A DNA stretch of 64,000 nt, taken from assembly GCA_022605955.1 (NCBI GenBank), contig JAKCOZ010000001.1, forward strand, positions 76,558,520 to 76,622,519, read 5' to 3'. Origin of the DNA: Rallus limicola. Lineage: Eukaryota; Chordata; Aves; Gruiformes; Rallidae. This document shows positions 24,343-39,300 of this stretch, one piece after another. Position numbers and translations under genes: made by a program. The notes beneath the pieces are model-generated. The model did no database searches, was not told the origin of the DNA, and was given only the letters and a program-made list of their open reading frames with translations. Position 1 is the first letter of the stretch. The number at the start of each line of letters is the position of its first letter.

Positions 24343-27300
24343 CTGCAAGAAAAAAGGAAATTTTTATATGACTATAAATCTGAGAGTGTCAAGGAAGTAA
24401 CAAATTAAAGGCGTGCCAGATGAAGATGATGGATATTTTTGTACGTGTGTGTGCATAAAATATGATGCAATATTACTTTATATATATATATATCTTTACA
24501 GGATCTGAACTAAGGGCTCTTGCTGCTTTGCTTGGGAAAAAAGAAAAAAAAAAAAAAAGGCAAAGATGCTTGTTGCTTTTAACTAAGCTTTCAAAAACAG
24601 CCAGGTAGAAGACAATGCTTTTCTCCACTGTAATCCGATTTTCATGATTTCGGTATTATTTTGTGATATTTAAAGTGTCCAAACTGGTTTATGCTTTTAT
24701 GGCTCATTTCAAAGTATAATTTCAAATGTGCTGTCTTAGGGGGTGAGGGAGTGTTCTCCCCATTTCCTATGTTTGTTGGTTTGGTTTTTAAAGGTCTGTT
24801 TGTTGTATTGAATATAATGATTGGGACATGTTACCTTACATGCTTTTGGATGGCAGAGTATAGCAGAGCTTTGGTTGTGACTGGGGCATTTGTGCAAGCC
24901 CTGGCAGATAAAAGGATGACACCCCTAAGAAATCAGAACGAATCGTGTCACAGAATGACTGGTTGTGTTGTAAGACTCAGTAGTGGTGGCAGTGGCAACA
25001 GGAAAGCTCACGCTGCTTTCTCATAATCGGGGGCATGATTTTAGGTCACGAGCAAAGAGGAGGCAGCCTGGCAATGAAGAAAGGCAAGGAGTGATCCAGG
25101 GGTTTTCAACAGTGATGACTATTCCTCTGACATCTTATGACATGTCAGTATTTCAGCTCCTAGGAAGGGTGGGGAAGGAAACAGACAGATGCTTTCTTTC
25201 TCCCCCAAATCCCCTACATCTCACATTCTCCTACCAGCAGCAACAGCACGAGGACTCTCAAACTTTTGTATTACTTAAAGCTGGTATCACTTCACCTCCT
25301 GGGTTTAATGCACATAGGAGTGAAGTTCAGCAGCCCTAATGGTTTAGTAGTTCCTAATGGTTTAGTGCAACCACGCTGTATCCTTCGGGGCTGACACCCT
25401 GCACCAGTGAGGTAGGTCATGACAGGTCAGAACCCTTCTCCCCAGTGGGAACTAAAAATTGACACTGACAGGAAACATGGCGACCAGCCTGCACAAAAAT
25501 AAAAGCAATTAGAAAAATGAGGCTTTGTAGGAGGCAATTGCTTTTCTTTCCTAGGAAATAATCAATATGTAAAAACTTCTTTATCAGCGTTACCACATGT
25601 AGGATGAGATGTGACTTTCTCCACAGCATGGAAATATATTGTGTGCTGCAGTGGGACACAAAGGGTCTGCAAGATATTTTGAGGGTCAGCTGAACTGGCC
25701 ACAGCCAGGAGCACAAGAGAGTGCTCCACCATCCATTGGCAGAAGAGTCCATATATGTACAAACTGAGCCTCTTTGTTCAGGGCATTGTAAGCCTGGCCC
25801 AGGCAATTGCCAGATGCTGGAATATCAGAGTCCCAGATGTCTGTAAAGACGGGCCAAATTTAAAGAAATACTAGGCTGGAAGTGAACCGGTACTTAATAA
25901 TGAATTAGATGTTTGTTCTATTATCTTTTAAACAGCACCAAAAAGCACACCCTGTAAAACCAGCAAGCCAGCACCTTTTGAAAAACTGTTTTTTCTCTCC
26001 ACCAAGCTGAAAACCATTAACAACTAACCTGTTTTTCGATGTCTTCCAGCAAACTACTGGCACCCAGGCGAAAAAGCTCTGGTGTTAGCCATTCCACACC
26101 CAGCTCCTCCTTCACCAGCATAAGCCAAGTAATAGCTTCTTTAGCTGTCCGAATGCCCCCAGCAGGTTTAAATCCAACCTTTGTATAGGAAAAAGAAAAA
26201 AAAAAGTGCAATACATGTTTTCATTCATCAGCAACCCCAGAAGAGCAACCAGCACCTGCCATCTCAAAGTGCCTGTGGTGCATGTAACTATTCACTTAAG
26301 TACCTGACTGCAAACAGCATAAACTCTGGATGAGTACTGAGGGCTACTGAGCCCCAGCCAGCACTGCAACAGAGTCCATCTTCATCCCAAGGGATGGCAA
26401 CTGAGGGAGAAATACTTCTGACCCCAGGGCACTTTCTCAGGAGCTGAGTTTGAGGCTTAATGTGAGTATCACAGAATCGTAGGTGTTGGAAAGATACAGA
26501 GATCACTGGGTCCAACCCCCCTGCCAAAGCAGGTTCCTTAGGACAGATCACACATATAGGTGTCCAGATGGGTCTTGAATATCTCCAGAGAAGGAGACTC
26601 CACCACCCCCCACAGCACATATTAGGCCAAGAGATTTAGGTGGGACTTGGGATATCTGCATATCACCTAGTGCCCGTGTCAGAGTCTCATTCCAAATATA
26701 TAACAACAAACACACATGCAATAACATAACACTAAAGAAGCTGAAATAAAGCACATGAGGCAGCTGACACATGTGGAGAGCAGTAAGAGATGGTTGCACT
26801 TTATAAAAAGCCTGTGTACCCCAGCTCTACATGACTGAGGTTTAATTTTCAGAAAAACTTTCTAGATGGGAATTAAATTAGGTCTGTCTTTACCAAAAAT
26901 TGAAAGTTTAGTGCTTCAGAGAAACCACAAAATTTCCCTCCCATCACATGCTGGATATGCTTTCATCTCACCTGATGTGTGTCATATTTGGTCAGGTGAA
27001 CTGCCATGTATGTAGAGGTACACACATCAAGAAGAACCTACCTTTGAGGTAAAGTATGTCTTGGATCTCATGTACAGCCTGCTGTGCAGAGCCAGCACTG
27101 AGGTGACTTGGCCTGCACCCCTAGAACTAGTACTTTGCTTATGTGCTGTTTAAATGCATCTCATTCCGAGAACAGAGCTTGTGACATGCAGCCATTGAGT
27201 CCCTCATCAAAAATTTGGTCTCCTGCATTAGCCAAAATGTCAGCCTGCAGCAGCTTGTTAAGCTCATGAAAAACAAGGAAAATTAGAAAAAAAGTGTTTC

Positions 27301-30300
27301 TGCATCAAAAGAGGGAGAAAAAAACTGAATCTGAATGATCTGAATGATCTGTACAGTAGCACACAGTGATACTGTCTCCCTGCACTTCCCTCTGCCATAA
27401 ACCTTTACCTGGGGTGCTCCTTTCCTGTTAGATGCCTTCTGCAAGAATCATCGCTCTGATTTCTGTAGGGACACTCCTGGAACCTCACTGCTTTCAGGGT
27501 TTCCTTGTACCTTATGCATGTGATAGTGGAATCTAACACTAACTTCTTTTAATGTGTTTGGGAAATTCTTTTTATAGTGATTTCGGGACAAGCAAACACA
27601 GGGCAAATCCTTCTCTCACACCAAAGCATTATGAGAACAGTGTATTTCCAGGAAGATCATAAAGAACAATGACAGAAAAAGCTTGATTAATCCAAAACAT
27701 GAAGACTGTGTTTTTGTGGATGGATGGATGGATGGATGGATGGATGGATGGATGGATGGATGGACAGACAGATGGACAGACAGACGGATGTGTGAGCCTA
27801 TACACACACCTGTTAACATTAGATTTCTAAAAGGAATTTAAACCACAGCAGGTGGAAAAGCATCTTCTAGACAATACATTAAAACAGTGGGAACGTATTT
27901 TCCCTCAGGAAGAGAAATTCTAATGAAATTCAAATTTAGATTTCTTCCTAGAAATGTTACAGCTCTTTGAGATAATCTGTGGCAAAACCAAGTAAAATAG
28001 AGTTAATAAGAGAATTTAAAACACCATGCAGATTCCTTCCCCTTTCAGCAAATTCTGAAAGCTCCTTTCTTTGCAAAAAAAGCTGACAAAGACAAGCCTG
28101 TCCTCTCCTCCATCTACCAGCTTTCCAAACGGCACATCTGACTGCCATAAAAAACGCAAAGGGGAAGGGGGGGGTGTTGGAATTTAATTCAAGAGCAGTA
28201 CAAAGTCCAGCTACCACTTTCCTGCTGTTTCACAGCATTTCATTATTTTGCTTAATAAGTTCATCTCCTCAAGAATTTTCTCTTCACCTTATATTATTAA
28301 AAGTAATAAGTTTTTCTGGATTGGGGGTTTTCCCAACAGAAAAACCAATTTATGTATGTCCTTCAATAATGACAGGAAAAGATTATTTCCCATTATATTC
28401 CACACTTTTCATATCACCACCACAGCTTATCATTCAATAAATGTTACTCTGCAACTTGTTCCTTTCCTCGAAGAAGTTTAATTTCTGTATTAACCTGTTT
28501 TTCCTAGCCAACGCCTTGCTAGAAAGCATCCCTACAGCAGCAAAATTAGTTTGTTAAAGAAACCATTTAGAAATCTCTTGTCACTGATAATATTGTCTTC
28601 AGTTAATAAAAGCACATGAAGTCAGTTTACATCTAATTCACTGACACACACATGCACGCAGCCATAAGCACTCATTCTTAATAACACATTTTATACCATG
28701 AATGCATCCTTTTAAAGCAAAAGGTGAATTCAACAGTTATATCCAATTATAGGTACAAAGCTGAGTTAATGCAGCAGAGCCCAACCTCTGGCACACAGCT
28801 CCCGCCAGCAGCAGGGGTGCAGAGGTGAGTCACCCAGCCCTGGGGATCTCTTGCAGGTTGGCAGCAGTGATGATTCTGTTGCAGAAGCAAGACTTTGGGA
28901 GCTGCTTGAGTTGTGTGGCTGAGGGAGATGCAGGCAGGGGAAGGGAGGAGTGAGGAGAGCCCAGGGATTGACGCTGGCCTGATCTAGATGACTACAGGGA
29001 CCAGCTGGACAAACATCTAACCTGCTGTCAGTGTGCTCCAAAAGTGCCTAAAACCATCTCAGCCCCTACCCTGCTGCTCATCCCATGTCCTAGTATCACA
29101 CCTTGAAAGACCACCCACAGAAGGGACAAAAGGATGAGATGGAGAGGACAGAAGGGTGACCCAGAAATGGGGAGAGGGTTTCAGCTAGAGATATGGTTTC
29201 CTTTCCTGAGGCTGCAAGTGAGGATGAAGCCCACTGCTGAACACCAGCACCAGACCTAACTGGCACCCCTCACTTGGCCACGGATAGAGGAGGACAGAGG
29301 TGGCTTAAGCTGTCCTGGATAACCTCCTGCTTTCTCACTGCTTCAGCCCAAGGATGGATGCACATCTGTGGCTCTGTGGTATGGTGTGTCCCCCAGCTCC
29401 TTGCCTCCACTGACACCACTTGAGAGTAATCTGATAGGAAAATGTTGTGTACCAGGACATAATGTTCTTCTGGTTTTTGTCTGTCTGTCCATCCATCCCT
29501 CTGCATCCCTCCCAGACAACAGGATCTAACTGGATCTGCCTTCTTTTCCCCTTGGAAAGCCCCTCTGGCAAGGGAGAAAAGAATTTATCCCTTGAGTTGC
29601 CAGAGCAAAGTCTGAAAATACAGTTGTGTGCACTGGCAAGTCTTTCCATGGGTATAAATTTTTATAGCTCCACTGAGGTTACGGGAGTACGCCAGTCACT
29701 GTCAGCTTGAGATGTGCCCTGGTTTTAATGGACATTACCATTTAAATACCTTAAATGGTGAGACAAAACTCAAACCCAAATACAGCAGGAGATGCAGCAA
29801 GATTGTATGAGCTTTCAGGGAACTAAGTGACAGTTATTCAAGGGAGGAAAGCCAGAAATGCTGCTTGCTTTTTTTTTTTTTTAAGAATACAAATATTACC
29901 AAATCAAGTGAGAAATACAAGAGAGAAGTCCCATTACATATTGCTCAAATAGCCACTAAGTAAGCTAATGTGTGTGGATTTATATGCTCTGCATTTTGAA
30001 ACTATTACAGTCTTATTTCCTTCTGAGTGAGCCTGTGGTTAATTTTTATAAAGGGAGTGAGAATTACCTTGTTTCCAGTTTGCCAGTAGAACTCTCTAAT
30101 GGCTCGCATCATGACTACACCGACTGGAAAGGTCGCGTTTTCCACCTCCTTTCCTGTAGATGTCTTTATAAAATCAGAACCTGTATGGAAGTAAATAGCT
30201 TTATGATAGTTTTAAAACAGGAGCATCTCTGCACACCCTCCAAAGATTTCCTTATGCTTCACAGAAATTATGAAGCCTTCCTTTGTACGTCTGTCTCTAT

Positions 30301-33300
30301 GGTGTCCGTGCTAACCTTGACTTGGTAGAACACAGAGAAGGAGGATGACACCCATCTAGTTTCACAGCAAGTCTGACATTCCAGTGGCTAAATGAACATC
30401 CCAGCTCTAGCTATCAGACCAACAACCTCTTCAGGACAGCCCAATATAATATACATTCTTGTTCAGTCACTGAGTATACGTGTATACATACATTAACAGG
30501 AATGGCTTTGACTAACCACAACAATGGAAATTATTGCCACTGAACAAATCTTGCATATAAATCAGCATTTCAGTATTTTCACAAGGATCATAGAAACAAT
30601 TCTCATCATTTTTTTAACTTTGTAACTGTTTAATCTCACATTTGATGGTCTATCATTGTATGACCTGCAGCTGTCTAAAGTGAAAGGAAAAGAAATCCCA
30701 CATATATTTACAAATCCAGCTGTGCAATACTGTAAATAGGAGAAAAACTCCCTTCTTAGGCATTCTGCAATTTTCCCATTGCAAATTACTATACTTAAAG
30801 CCACGGTCTGATATAATGCAGTAACAAGGTCAAAACACTGTGTTATTTAAAGAAGGAGAGCTAGCCTTGGCTTATTTTTTTCTGGTTTCTCACTTGTGAA
30901 CAATATTCTCTACTGCATGTCCTGAATACTTCTGTAGTGTTCTTGTGCCTTCCTGTACTTCTGGGTTGGCTTAAAACAAACCCTGCAGCACCACATAACA
31001 AAAAGCTAAGAAGCTAACAAAAAAAATTTGCCTTGCAGAGTATGATCCTGCATTGCCACAATACAATGACAAAAATCCCTTAATTGCATTAGGGCACACT
31101 TCATCCCTGGGAACCTACTTCTTAGAAAAGGTGTACTGTGGGATCATTAATTATCAGAAGTAATCGGGAGAAGAGTAGGGCTAATTCAAACATCGTGTAG
31201 TAGCGCATCATCCACTTAAGTCAATTGGAACTGCATCTGCTTCCACTTCAAATTTGGCTTAGGGTCCATTTTGTCTCTTACCTGAATGATGATGCCTCTA
31301 CAACATCCCCTAGAGCCAAGCAAGGAAAGGTTCACTACTGGCTCGAACTAAAGAGTTGCCTAGACTACATTTCGAGGCTGTGCTGTGGCAGCTCCCGAGA
31401 CCCATATCCGCAATGACACGACCGACTGGCACACAGCTCGGCCTCAGCCTGATGGGAAGCTCACACAAAGCTAGGTGTGTTTCTGCACCCTGTGGTTTAA
31501 ACATAAGGGAAGGGTAATACTAACATCCTGTCTTGTAAGACCACGGTGCTCTCCGTAGGCTTCCCGTCTCGGCAGCCCACTGGTGATTAAATTGCACCCT
31601 CCCATGACAATCCTCATTCTGGAGAGAAACAGATACCTATGAAAAGAGAGTTCTAACTCCAGAGAAAGTGCAATGTGCAAAAGAGGCAATTAGTAGCTGA
31701 TGGAGCTCTGCAAGGAACGGAGCACAGAGGAGAGACAATTGAGTTACACATTTCAGAGCTGCTCCCTCCCAGAGAGACACTGCGGACATCTGATAGTCAC
31801 ATTAAAACAAGTAACAGTGGAAGTGAAACTTCAACATACCAAATTATATTTTTAATTTCCCTTTCGAAACGCAGCACTTAAAGTCCTTCAGTGCAATACT
31901 TTTCATTTTTCCTAGTCTAAGGTAAGTCAAAGCTTTTATAAGTCTTATAATTACAAGTCTCTGTGGTACAGTTTCATTAAAAACTTTCATTAAACAACAG
32001 CTGCCCTTGTATATGGTCTTCTAATCAATTTGGTCAAACAGAATGACTTCTAATCAGCTGTTGATAAAAATAGAAGATGAAATTTTAATTCTAATAGATT
32101 AACCACAAACTCAAGATAGTCTTCAAAATCCATCTAGCTCTATTCTCCAGTGGATTTAACGACTATTCAGCAACTCATTACTAAATAGAACAAGATGAAC
32201 ATTTTCCAGTTCATTAAAGAAATGTACTATGTATTTTTGCATTGTCCTCATGATTCGTTACAGGGAGTCTTAATTACAAGATAATGGATAATGGTTATTA
32301 AATGCAGACTCCAGTAATGAAGCTCTATTCATTTGCGAGCCTCAGAGACTGCAAAGAGGGGAAAATAAAATTACTAGCTTCAAAAGATTAACGGATCAAA
32401 TTATTATTCAATTTTGAAAATCTCATTCAGACTTCATAGAAACAAGAAGAGATTAAAAACTAGTATTAGTTCAAAAGTAGTGCATTTATATATTTATTTT
32501 TAAATAATATCTTAAGGCTATTACCAGAATAATCAGCTTTAGATGTGATTATTAGACAAACATACAGCCAATTTAGTAGCATCCTCTAACAATGAAAACA
32601 ATACATTTTTATTTCCTGAACAAATTCTATTTATGACACAAGAGTTTGCTAGCAAGATTGCATTCAGCCTCTTGAAGAAGACAGAAGAAGCATGCTAGCA
32701 GAGCGAGCCACAATGGAAGGTGCTATTAACATTTAGTTTTCAGGAATGAAAAGGGAGATTTAAAAATCAACCACGGACGTAAAAAGCACCTCATTAACTA
32801 GACTTTATGCCAACCTTGTAACAATAAGGGAGTTTCACCAAGTCTATTTCTTATTCAAGTTTTCAAAAACAAGTCTAAGGAATGGAGTTCAGCAGGATTT
32901 TCATCTGGAAACTTAGGTGATGATTTAAAACTCGGTTTTACCACCCTTCTCATCTTCCTAAGAACGTATACACTCAAAGAATCAAGCCTAATGCTAAAAT
33001 ACATGCTGTGTGGGTTTCCCCTTCCTTAGAGTAGGTTACATGAAGCAGTGAAATATTAAATCAAAGACTTAAAAATATGAGTTCTTCAGGGTAGATTTCT
33101 AGGTCCAGTGAGCCTGGGAAAGGCCATGCTTTCTACTCTTTCCCAATGTGTAAGCACAATGGTACATTGCATTTCAAGAAGGCGAGTCATGTAAGACTCA
33201 CTGAATCAGTAAAGAGTGGAAACATCAAAGCTTTTCTGAGACACAGCAGTGTTACAGGCCTGCTTCAGGTGGGCGTGCTGCCAACCTAGAAACCTACCCC

Positions 33301-36300
33301 TGTGTGATACAGTACAGCACCACAGCCTGGAGAGCACCAACTGCATCAGCGCGCTTTCACCAGAGGTGGAAATCGGAATAAACCTTAAGAGATGCGAAGG
33401 GTGCCACAGCCTCTCTTTGAGAGGCTCTCTCTGGCCGAGAGCAGCCAAGGGCTCAGTGCCTTTTGGAGCCAGATCACTTGGGCTGGGGTCACATATCTCA
33501 TCAAATTTTAATTCAGCTAAAGCATTTTAAGATATTAAATGCCCTCTTCCCTCGTGCTCTCAACCCCCATGCATGCACAACCCTCAGCCACTGCTCTTCA
33601 CCACAGACTACTCAAAATAAGCCAGCTGAATGTGGGCTGTCCCACAAACAGGGTTTGTGAGCTAATGATCAATGATCCTCCTCAGAGGACCAGTGAAATA
33701 TATTTAACCCTAAATTAAACAGTGTCACTACAACCTAAGCATTAGCACAAATATATGCTTTTACTTAGTCCACATGTGCACACTCTAAAAAGAATCACAG
33801 AATGGTTTGGGCTAGAAGGAATCTAGAAGACCACCTAGTTCCACCCTAGTTCCTGCCATGCACAGGGACACCCTCTGTTAGACCAGCTTGCCTTATTTAT
33901 GTTAGCATCTGAGCAGAGGTGTAGAGCTGAGGTGTACAGAAGCTGAGTGACTTGCACAAGGCAGGGCCGAGACTGAAAGCCCTGGCCTTTGGAAGGCCAG
34001 AAGAGCTGCCATGCCTGGCCCATCCTACTGCTACCCCCTGTATCATCTCAAAACACCACAAAGCTTCCCAGTCCACATAACATCGAAGCAGAGCATGTGA
34101 ACTGGAGAATCTTACTTAGATGACAGCATCCAGGAAACATACACTCTGGTTCCATAATTAAGCAATAACGAATAATAAGCAGTATAGCAATTGTGGAGTA
34201 ATCACAACCTTTTGTTTGTGAAGTGCTTCAAATGCCCTTGGGGAACGATTATCTCTTGATAACTACAGACTGTGTTGTTGCTTTGCTTTTAATAAAGAAC
34301 AAAGATGCGTCTGGCAGTTTTAAACCAGAGTTTAGAGAGAGATGCTTGCAGAGGGACAATTATGTCATACTACTTTGTAAGTTCTTGCAATGAGCACAAA
34401 TATATCTTGGTTGCTGCAACTAACAATATGTGGTGACACAGGATAAACATGTACCCTTCCAAGACTTCTAGGACTGATGGCAAAAAGAGGCATGCTGAGG
34501 GGATCAGCAAAAACCTCTGCTGTTTAGTAGCAGTGATAAAATAGCACATTATCAAATGTGCATAAAGCCCCATTAGCAAGTCATCTTTCTACTCTATGAG
34601 TATCTAAAATAAGGGCCTTAAATTCACATATAATTAGCCTGACTAGGGTGGTCAGGTTATCAACCTGAAAATAAAAGGCAGGGCAAGATACAAAAGGCTA
34701 ATGTAGTAGCTAATTCTTGTCAGTCGAGTCATCATAATTGTCCACTTACATGTTCTTACCCTACTCCAGTGGCAAGATGAAATACATTCCCTGCTAGCTC
34801 AACTTTGCTGTTGAGGAGCAGAAGAGAATATGAAGCTGTGACAACTCACTTTGGCAGTAGCTCACTAAGTAGCTTCAACCACATCACACACAGCTACGCT
34901 GCCAGACTGCTTGGTTAGGTGACTATGTTCGTTTTCACACACCTATGTCTAAGGTGCCATTTCAAAAAATGCTAGCTTATAACTTGGTCTTGTGTGAACT
35001 GCAAGGGTTTTCCAAATTCATTTTGGGAAAGTGCCTGTAGAGAGGGTAAAGGAAAAAAAAAATCTCATCATAGGGCTCCATGTTTAATGTCTGTTTGCAA
35101 ATAAGACAACCTTTCTAATGACCCATCCCATCATGGGTTTTCAAGACTCAGAATGGATGCTTCCTCTCTCTTGTACACCACCTCTGGTAATGGGCATTCT
35201 GCAGGCCAAATGATGCCCTTAGGAACACTTACATGCACACATGAAGGGACAAATTATTAAGTCCATACTTATGCAAATTCCCTGCAGATGATGTCTGAAA
35301 GAATTCAGCATCACTGAATTATGCATGGCTTGCTAATGCACTATTATAGTGTCTACCACAGGTCTCCATAGAATACTATTACTTAATTAGTATTAGTTTC
35401 TTGTGTGTTCATTTAAAACATGTTTCTTTAGAAGGTTTAACATAAAGATTCATACCACCTTCAGTTGCTCAGCTATATAGCATGGACTCTTTCTATTTTT
35501 AGAGCATTCCATCCAATCTAATCCCTATTCAGTATGGTGAAAGAGAAGATAACTAACTGACGTGTGCTCCAGGCTCAAAGGCCACAGCTGGAAGCCCTGT
35601 CAATGGTGACTTCATGCTTCAAACCACACTAAAGTGCAGGAGGAAACACACTCCCAGTCCCCTCTCATATTATCAGGCAGAAGCAGTTTTGGGAGATGCC
35701 AGGGTGCAGGAGCAGTTCAGACAACTATATGCTGCTGGAACAGCCACTCTTCTTCCTCCCCAAAAAGCAAGCAGCAGGAGGTCCTCCCAAGAGTGACTAG
35801 TGGGACCTCTAAGAAGCATAAGGAATCATTGTATCATTATCTGCTTGTTAAATTCCATGTTTCTTTACTGAGGTCTTGTTTTTCTTCTTTAAAACTGTCC
35901 CCCATGTATTATACTCAAGGGCTTTCCAATGTCTGACATATACTAACCTTATTTCACTTTTCAGGTGGCATTACTGGAATTGGTTAAGCAGCTCACCCAA
36001 TGACACACAACGAGCCAAAGGTAGAAAGAAGAATCAATCAATATATCCCAACACCTAATCCTCACTTTACCATAATCACTGAGAAAAAAATACACCTTTC
36101 CTCTCAGATTATCCATACACAATGCTGTTTTCCTTCACAAACTATGTTGTGGGCTATTTTTTTGCCACAATCCTTCTGATTTTGAGCAACAGACAAAATA
36201 CAAGAGTCATTGGTGCAAATCTCCTCTACTCTAACATAGGCTCAGTTTGAGAGCACATGTCAGCACTCCCAGGGCAGGAGGAAGTGCTGGTGGCACAGCA

Positions 36301-39300
36301 CTGGCCCGCAATGCCCAAACTCACAACCTCTCCTCTGGCATGATACCCATGACAAAACTGAAGCAGGCAGCCATGGTGTGTTTTATCCAGTGGAGAGAAG
36401 AGAGAACACAGTCAAAGGAGCAGCAGAAGCAGTACATGGAGATAGAATCGTGTTGATTACTGTTAGGTTAAAGATACGGGTTTTTCCATCAGCTTCCAAA
36501 AAAATCTAAAGAGTAAGGGGGGAAGAAGAACCACAGAAAACTTAAAAAAGCCTGGATAGTGCGCTAGTGGCCAGAGTAGCCACAGCACCTGCATAAAATC
36601 TAGTGAAAGTTCTCCACAGCATGCCTGGTGGCACAGTAGCAGCCCTGCTCCCTCTCATTGCTGCCACCACCACAGTCATCTCCACAATTCCACAGCAGCT
36701 ACCTTCAAGAAAAAGCAGTCACATCTTTCAACGCCTTGTCCTGACTCTTTGCTGCAAAGACAGTAACAGCTGAATTCTGCAGATCATTCAAAAGTCATCA
36801 CTTGCAGCTACAGGAATGCTGGGTGTTTGAGAAGGAACCACAACAATCATTCTCACTGCTCTACCAGCAAATGTGCAGGTTCCTGCTAAAGCAGGTCATT
36901 GCCCTGTAAAGGAGCAACTTAAAGGCTGGCCTCTCCTTTCAGATGAGATGCAGGCACTCAGGTTCTCAGCACTAAGCCCCATGCTCCTGCTCCTGGGCTG
37001 GATGAAAAAGTAAAATACCATGGGAGAAACTAGATCGGGTTGGAAAATCTTACCCATGAAGCTTCCTTCACAAACACTGAATTCAATTGCACTGTTTACT
37101 TGTTCACACTTAAAGTAATCTAAACAATGATAAACTACCCTAAACTGTGATATAATTAAAACAGCACTGATCTAGGACAGGCTCTTCCATTCTTGGCATT
37201 CTTGGGTTTGGATCAATGCACCTCAGTCACTCAAAATGCTGTCTAGTACATGACATATTATACACCTGATACAGACCTAAAACCCTGACATAAATACCAG
37301 TAACTGCACTACAATTTGGAAGAAAATAATAAATATGCATGGCTGCTTAGAATCACAGCACTACATGGCATATTGCATACCATGTTTTAGCAACCACATT
37401 TAGCTTTGTGCTTTTTAATGTTGATAGCAACTTTGAAACAAATATGTTAACATAAAAGTATGCTTACATATTGTCTATTAGCTTGTAACAAAATTACAAA
37501 ATTGAAGAAATAGCTGCTTAAAATCCATTCTGAAATACTCTACACTGAATGAGGCAAGTAGAAAATCAGTCTACTTTATCAAGAAGGTGATATGAATTTT
37601 AAAGATTACAAAAAAACCCAACATACATAATACAGCCAAAATCATGACACTTCAATGTCATTTTGAGTGTTTTTCAACACCTTATGATAAAGACATTTTA
37701 AGATTCTGTTCTGACTCTAACCCAGAGAAAGGCAGGATTGATTTTTGAGATTTAAAAGTCAAGTCTTGATGCCACAGTCAGAATCTGTCCAGCATCCAGG
37801 CTCTTTGTCATTCAGAGGACAAACAGCCAGCATCAGCCCCTTTTCCACTCTGTTCCCTACACATACAAAAGGCAGCTGGCAGAGGTGAAGTCTGAAGCAC
37901 TTGGGGGACTTCTCGTATCAAAGGCATTTCTGAAGAGCGCTATGTGGCCAACATGAAGCTTTTGGCTTTGCCTGAAAAAAAATCCACCACAGTAACGTGC
38001 CAAATCTCATCAGACTCATCTTTGATGTGTTTGTTTCATCCTGGCTTTTACAAATCAGGTAGTACAGGTTACTTAGGGGCTACTAAGTGCAGCCTGTGTA
38101 GAGGGATGTACTTCTCGTAATCATACTGTAACTAGGAAAGCATTAGGCACTTAGCATCTAGTTTAATTTTTATGATACTTGAAAGGCTTCAATACAATGA
38201 ACTGACAAAGACATACGTTCGATGACAGACTTCCTGGGTGCAGGCATTGGGCATTCTCCTGATGCAACAAATACCCAAAGGGTAACATCCGGGAAGGCCT
38301 TACCTACCCACAATGAAGCACAGGAAAATGGCAAGCCATGTGTCTTTTTAAAATGCCCATCTTACTTGCAGCTCCTCCTCCTTACCATAAGATTTTGCCC
38401 CTCACAGTCTTTCATCCTTCTTTCCCCATCTTGATAACATGACATCTGGCAAAACAGCAAAAGCCCAAGCATGTAGGCCGCAGCGTGGGTGAGAACTTCC
38501 AGGTACTGACAGACATTTTCACCACTGACAGCAGGGTTGTTTTACAAGGTTTCTAGCTCTTCAGGCAGGCTGAATATCAAAAAGCCTGTGAGTCCCCTCC
38601 AAGAAAAAAACAACCAAAGCCTCTGACTGTGTAGCCACACTCCAAGCAGGAGGCACCTCTCTGCTGGGGGTCAGGGAAAGACACATTTTTGTTTTTTATG
38701 AAATCTTCTCTCTCCCCCCACTGTATTATTAATGATGCTTACATGGCAAAACTAACAATTTCATTTCAAAGAGATGCTTTATGAAGTTGTGCTGCTGATA
38801 AATTCAGACAGACTTTTCTGGCATAACAATCTACTGAGCACTTCTTTTAAAAAATGAAGAAAATCAAATTTCTGCCATCAGAAATAGGCAGCAACTCATG
38901 AAAAGGTATTTAATATGCTAGGGCATTGTTTCCCCACTCCCATTTATCAACAGCCTGTACACTGATTTGGTCATGGACTGCAATCATGGTGAGCATCTCA
39001 AACCAAAAGGACCAACAGTCTGATTAACTACAGCCTGGGTTTTGGTTAAAAAATAATTGAAACTGACATAGAAGCGCACGTTTCGTTAGTTCACAGGCAA
39101 AATGAAAATTATTATTTCAATCTTCACATCTACATTTCATAGGTTTTACTTTTTAAAAATCTATACTAAATATTCATTAGCTTTTTTTTTTTTTTACTTT
39201 GGCACTTGGCTCTTTTTACCAAAATGCCACAAACGAAAGAAACAGAGTATCAAAACTGTCCTTTTGTTAAAGGTATTTAGTGGCAAGTTATTAAATGTCT

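Larger units (their letters stand above)
26179..30067 (-). other. DERA: DERA intron, 3889 bp
   Basis: Bounded by GTAATT and TACAAAG. It contains a CR1 fragment (26469-26616) and a TGGA microsatellite (27716-27782), with a T13 run near 29870. The rest is unique sequence without coding signals. Confidence 0.9.

Noticed and set aside
29972..30328. 118-codon plus-strand ORF
   Set aside because: It overlaps the DERA exon 30180-30068 on the opposite strand and has no similarity of its own.
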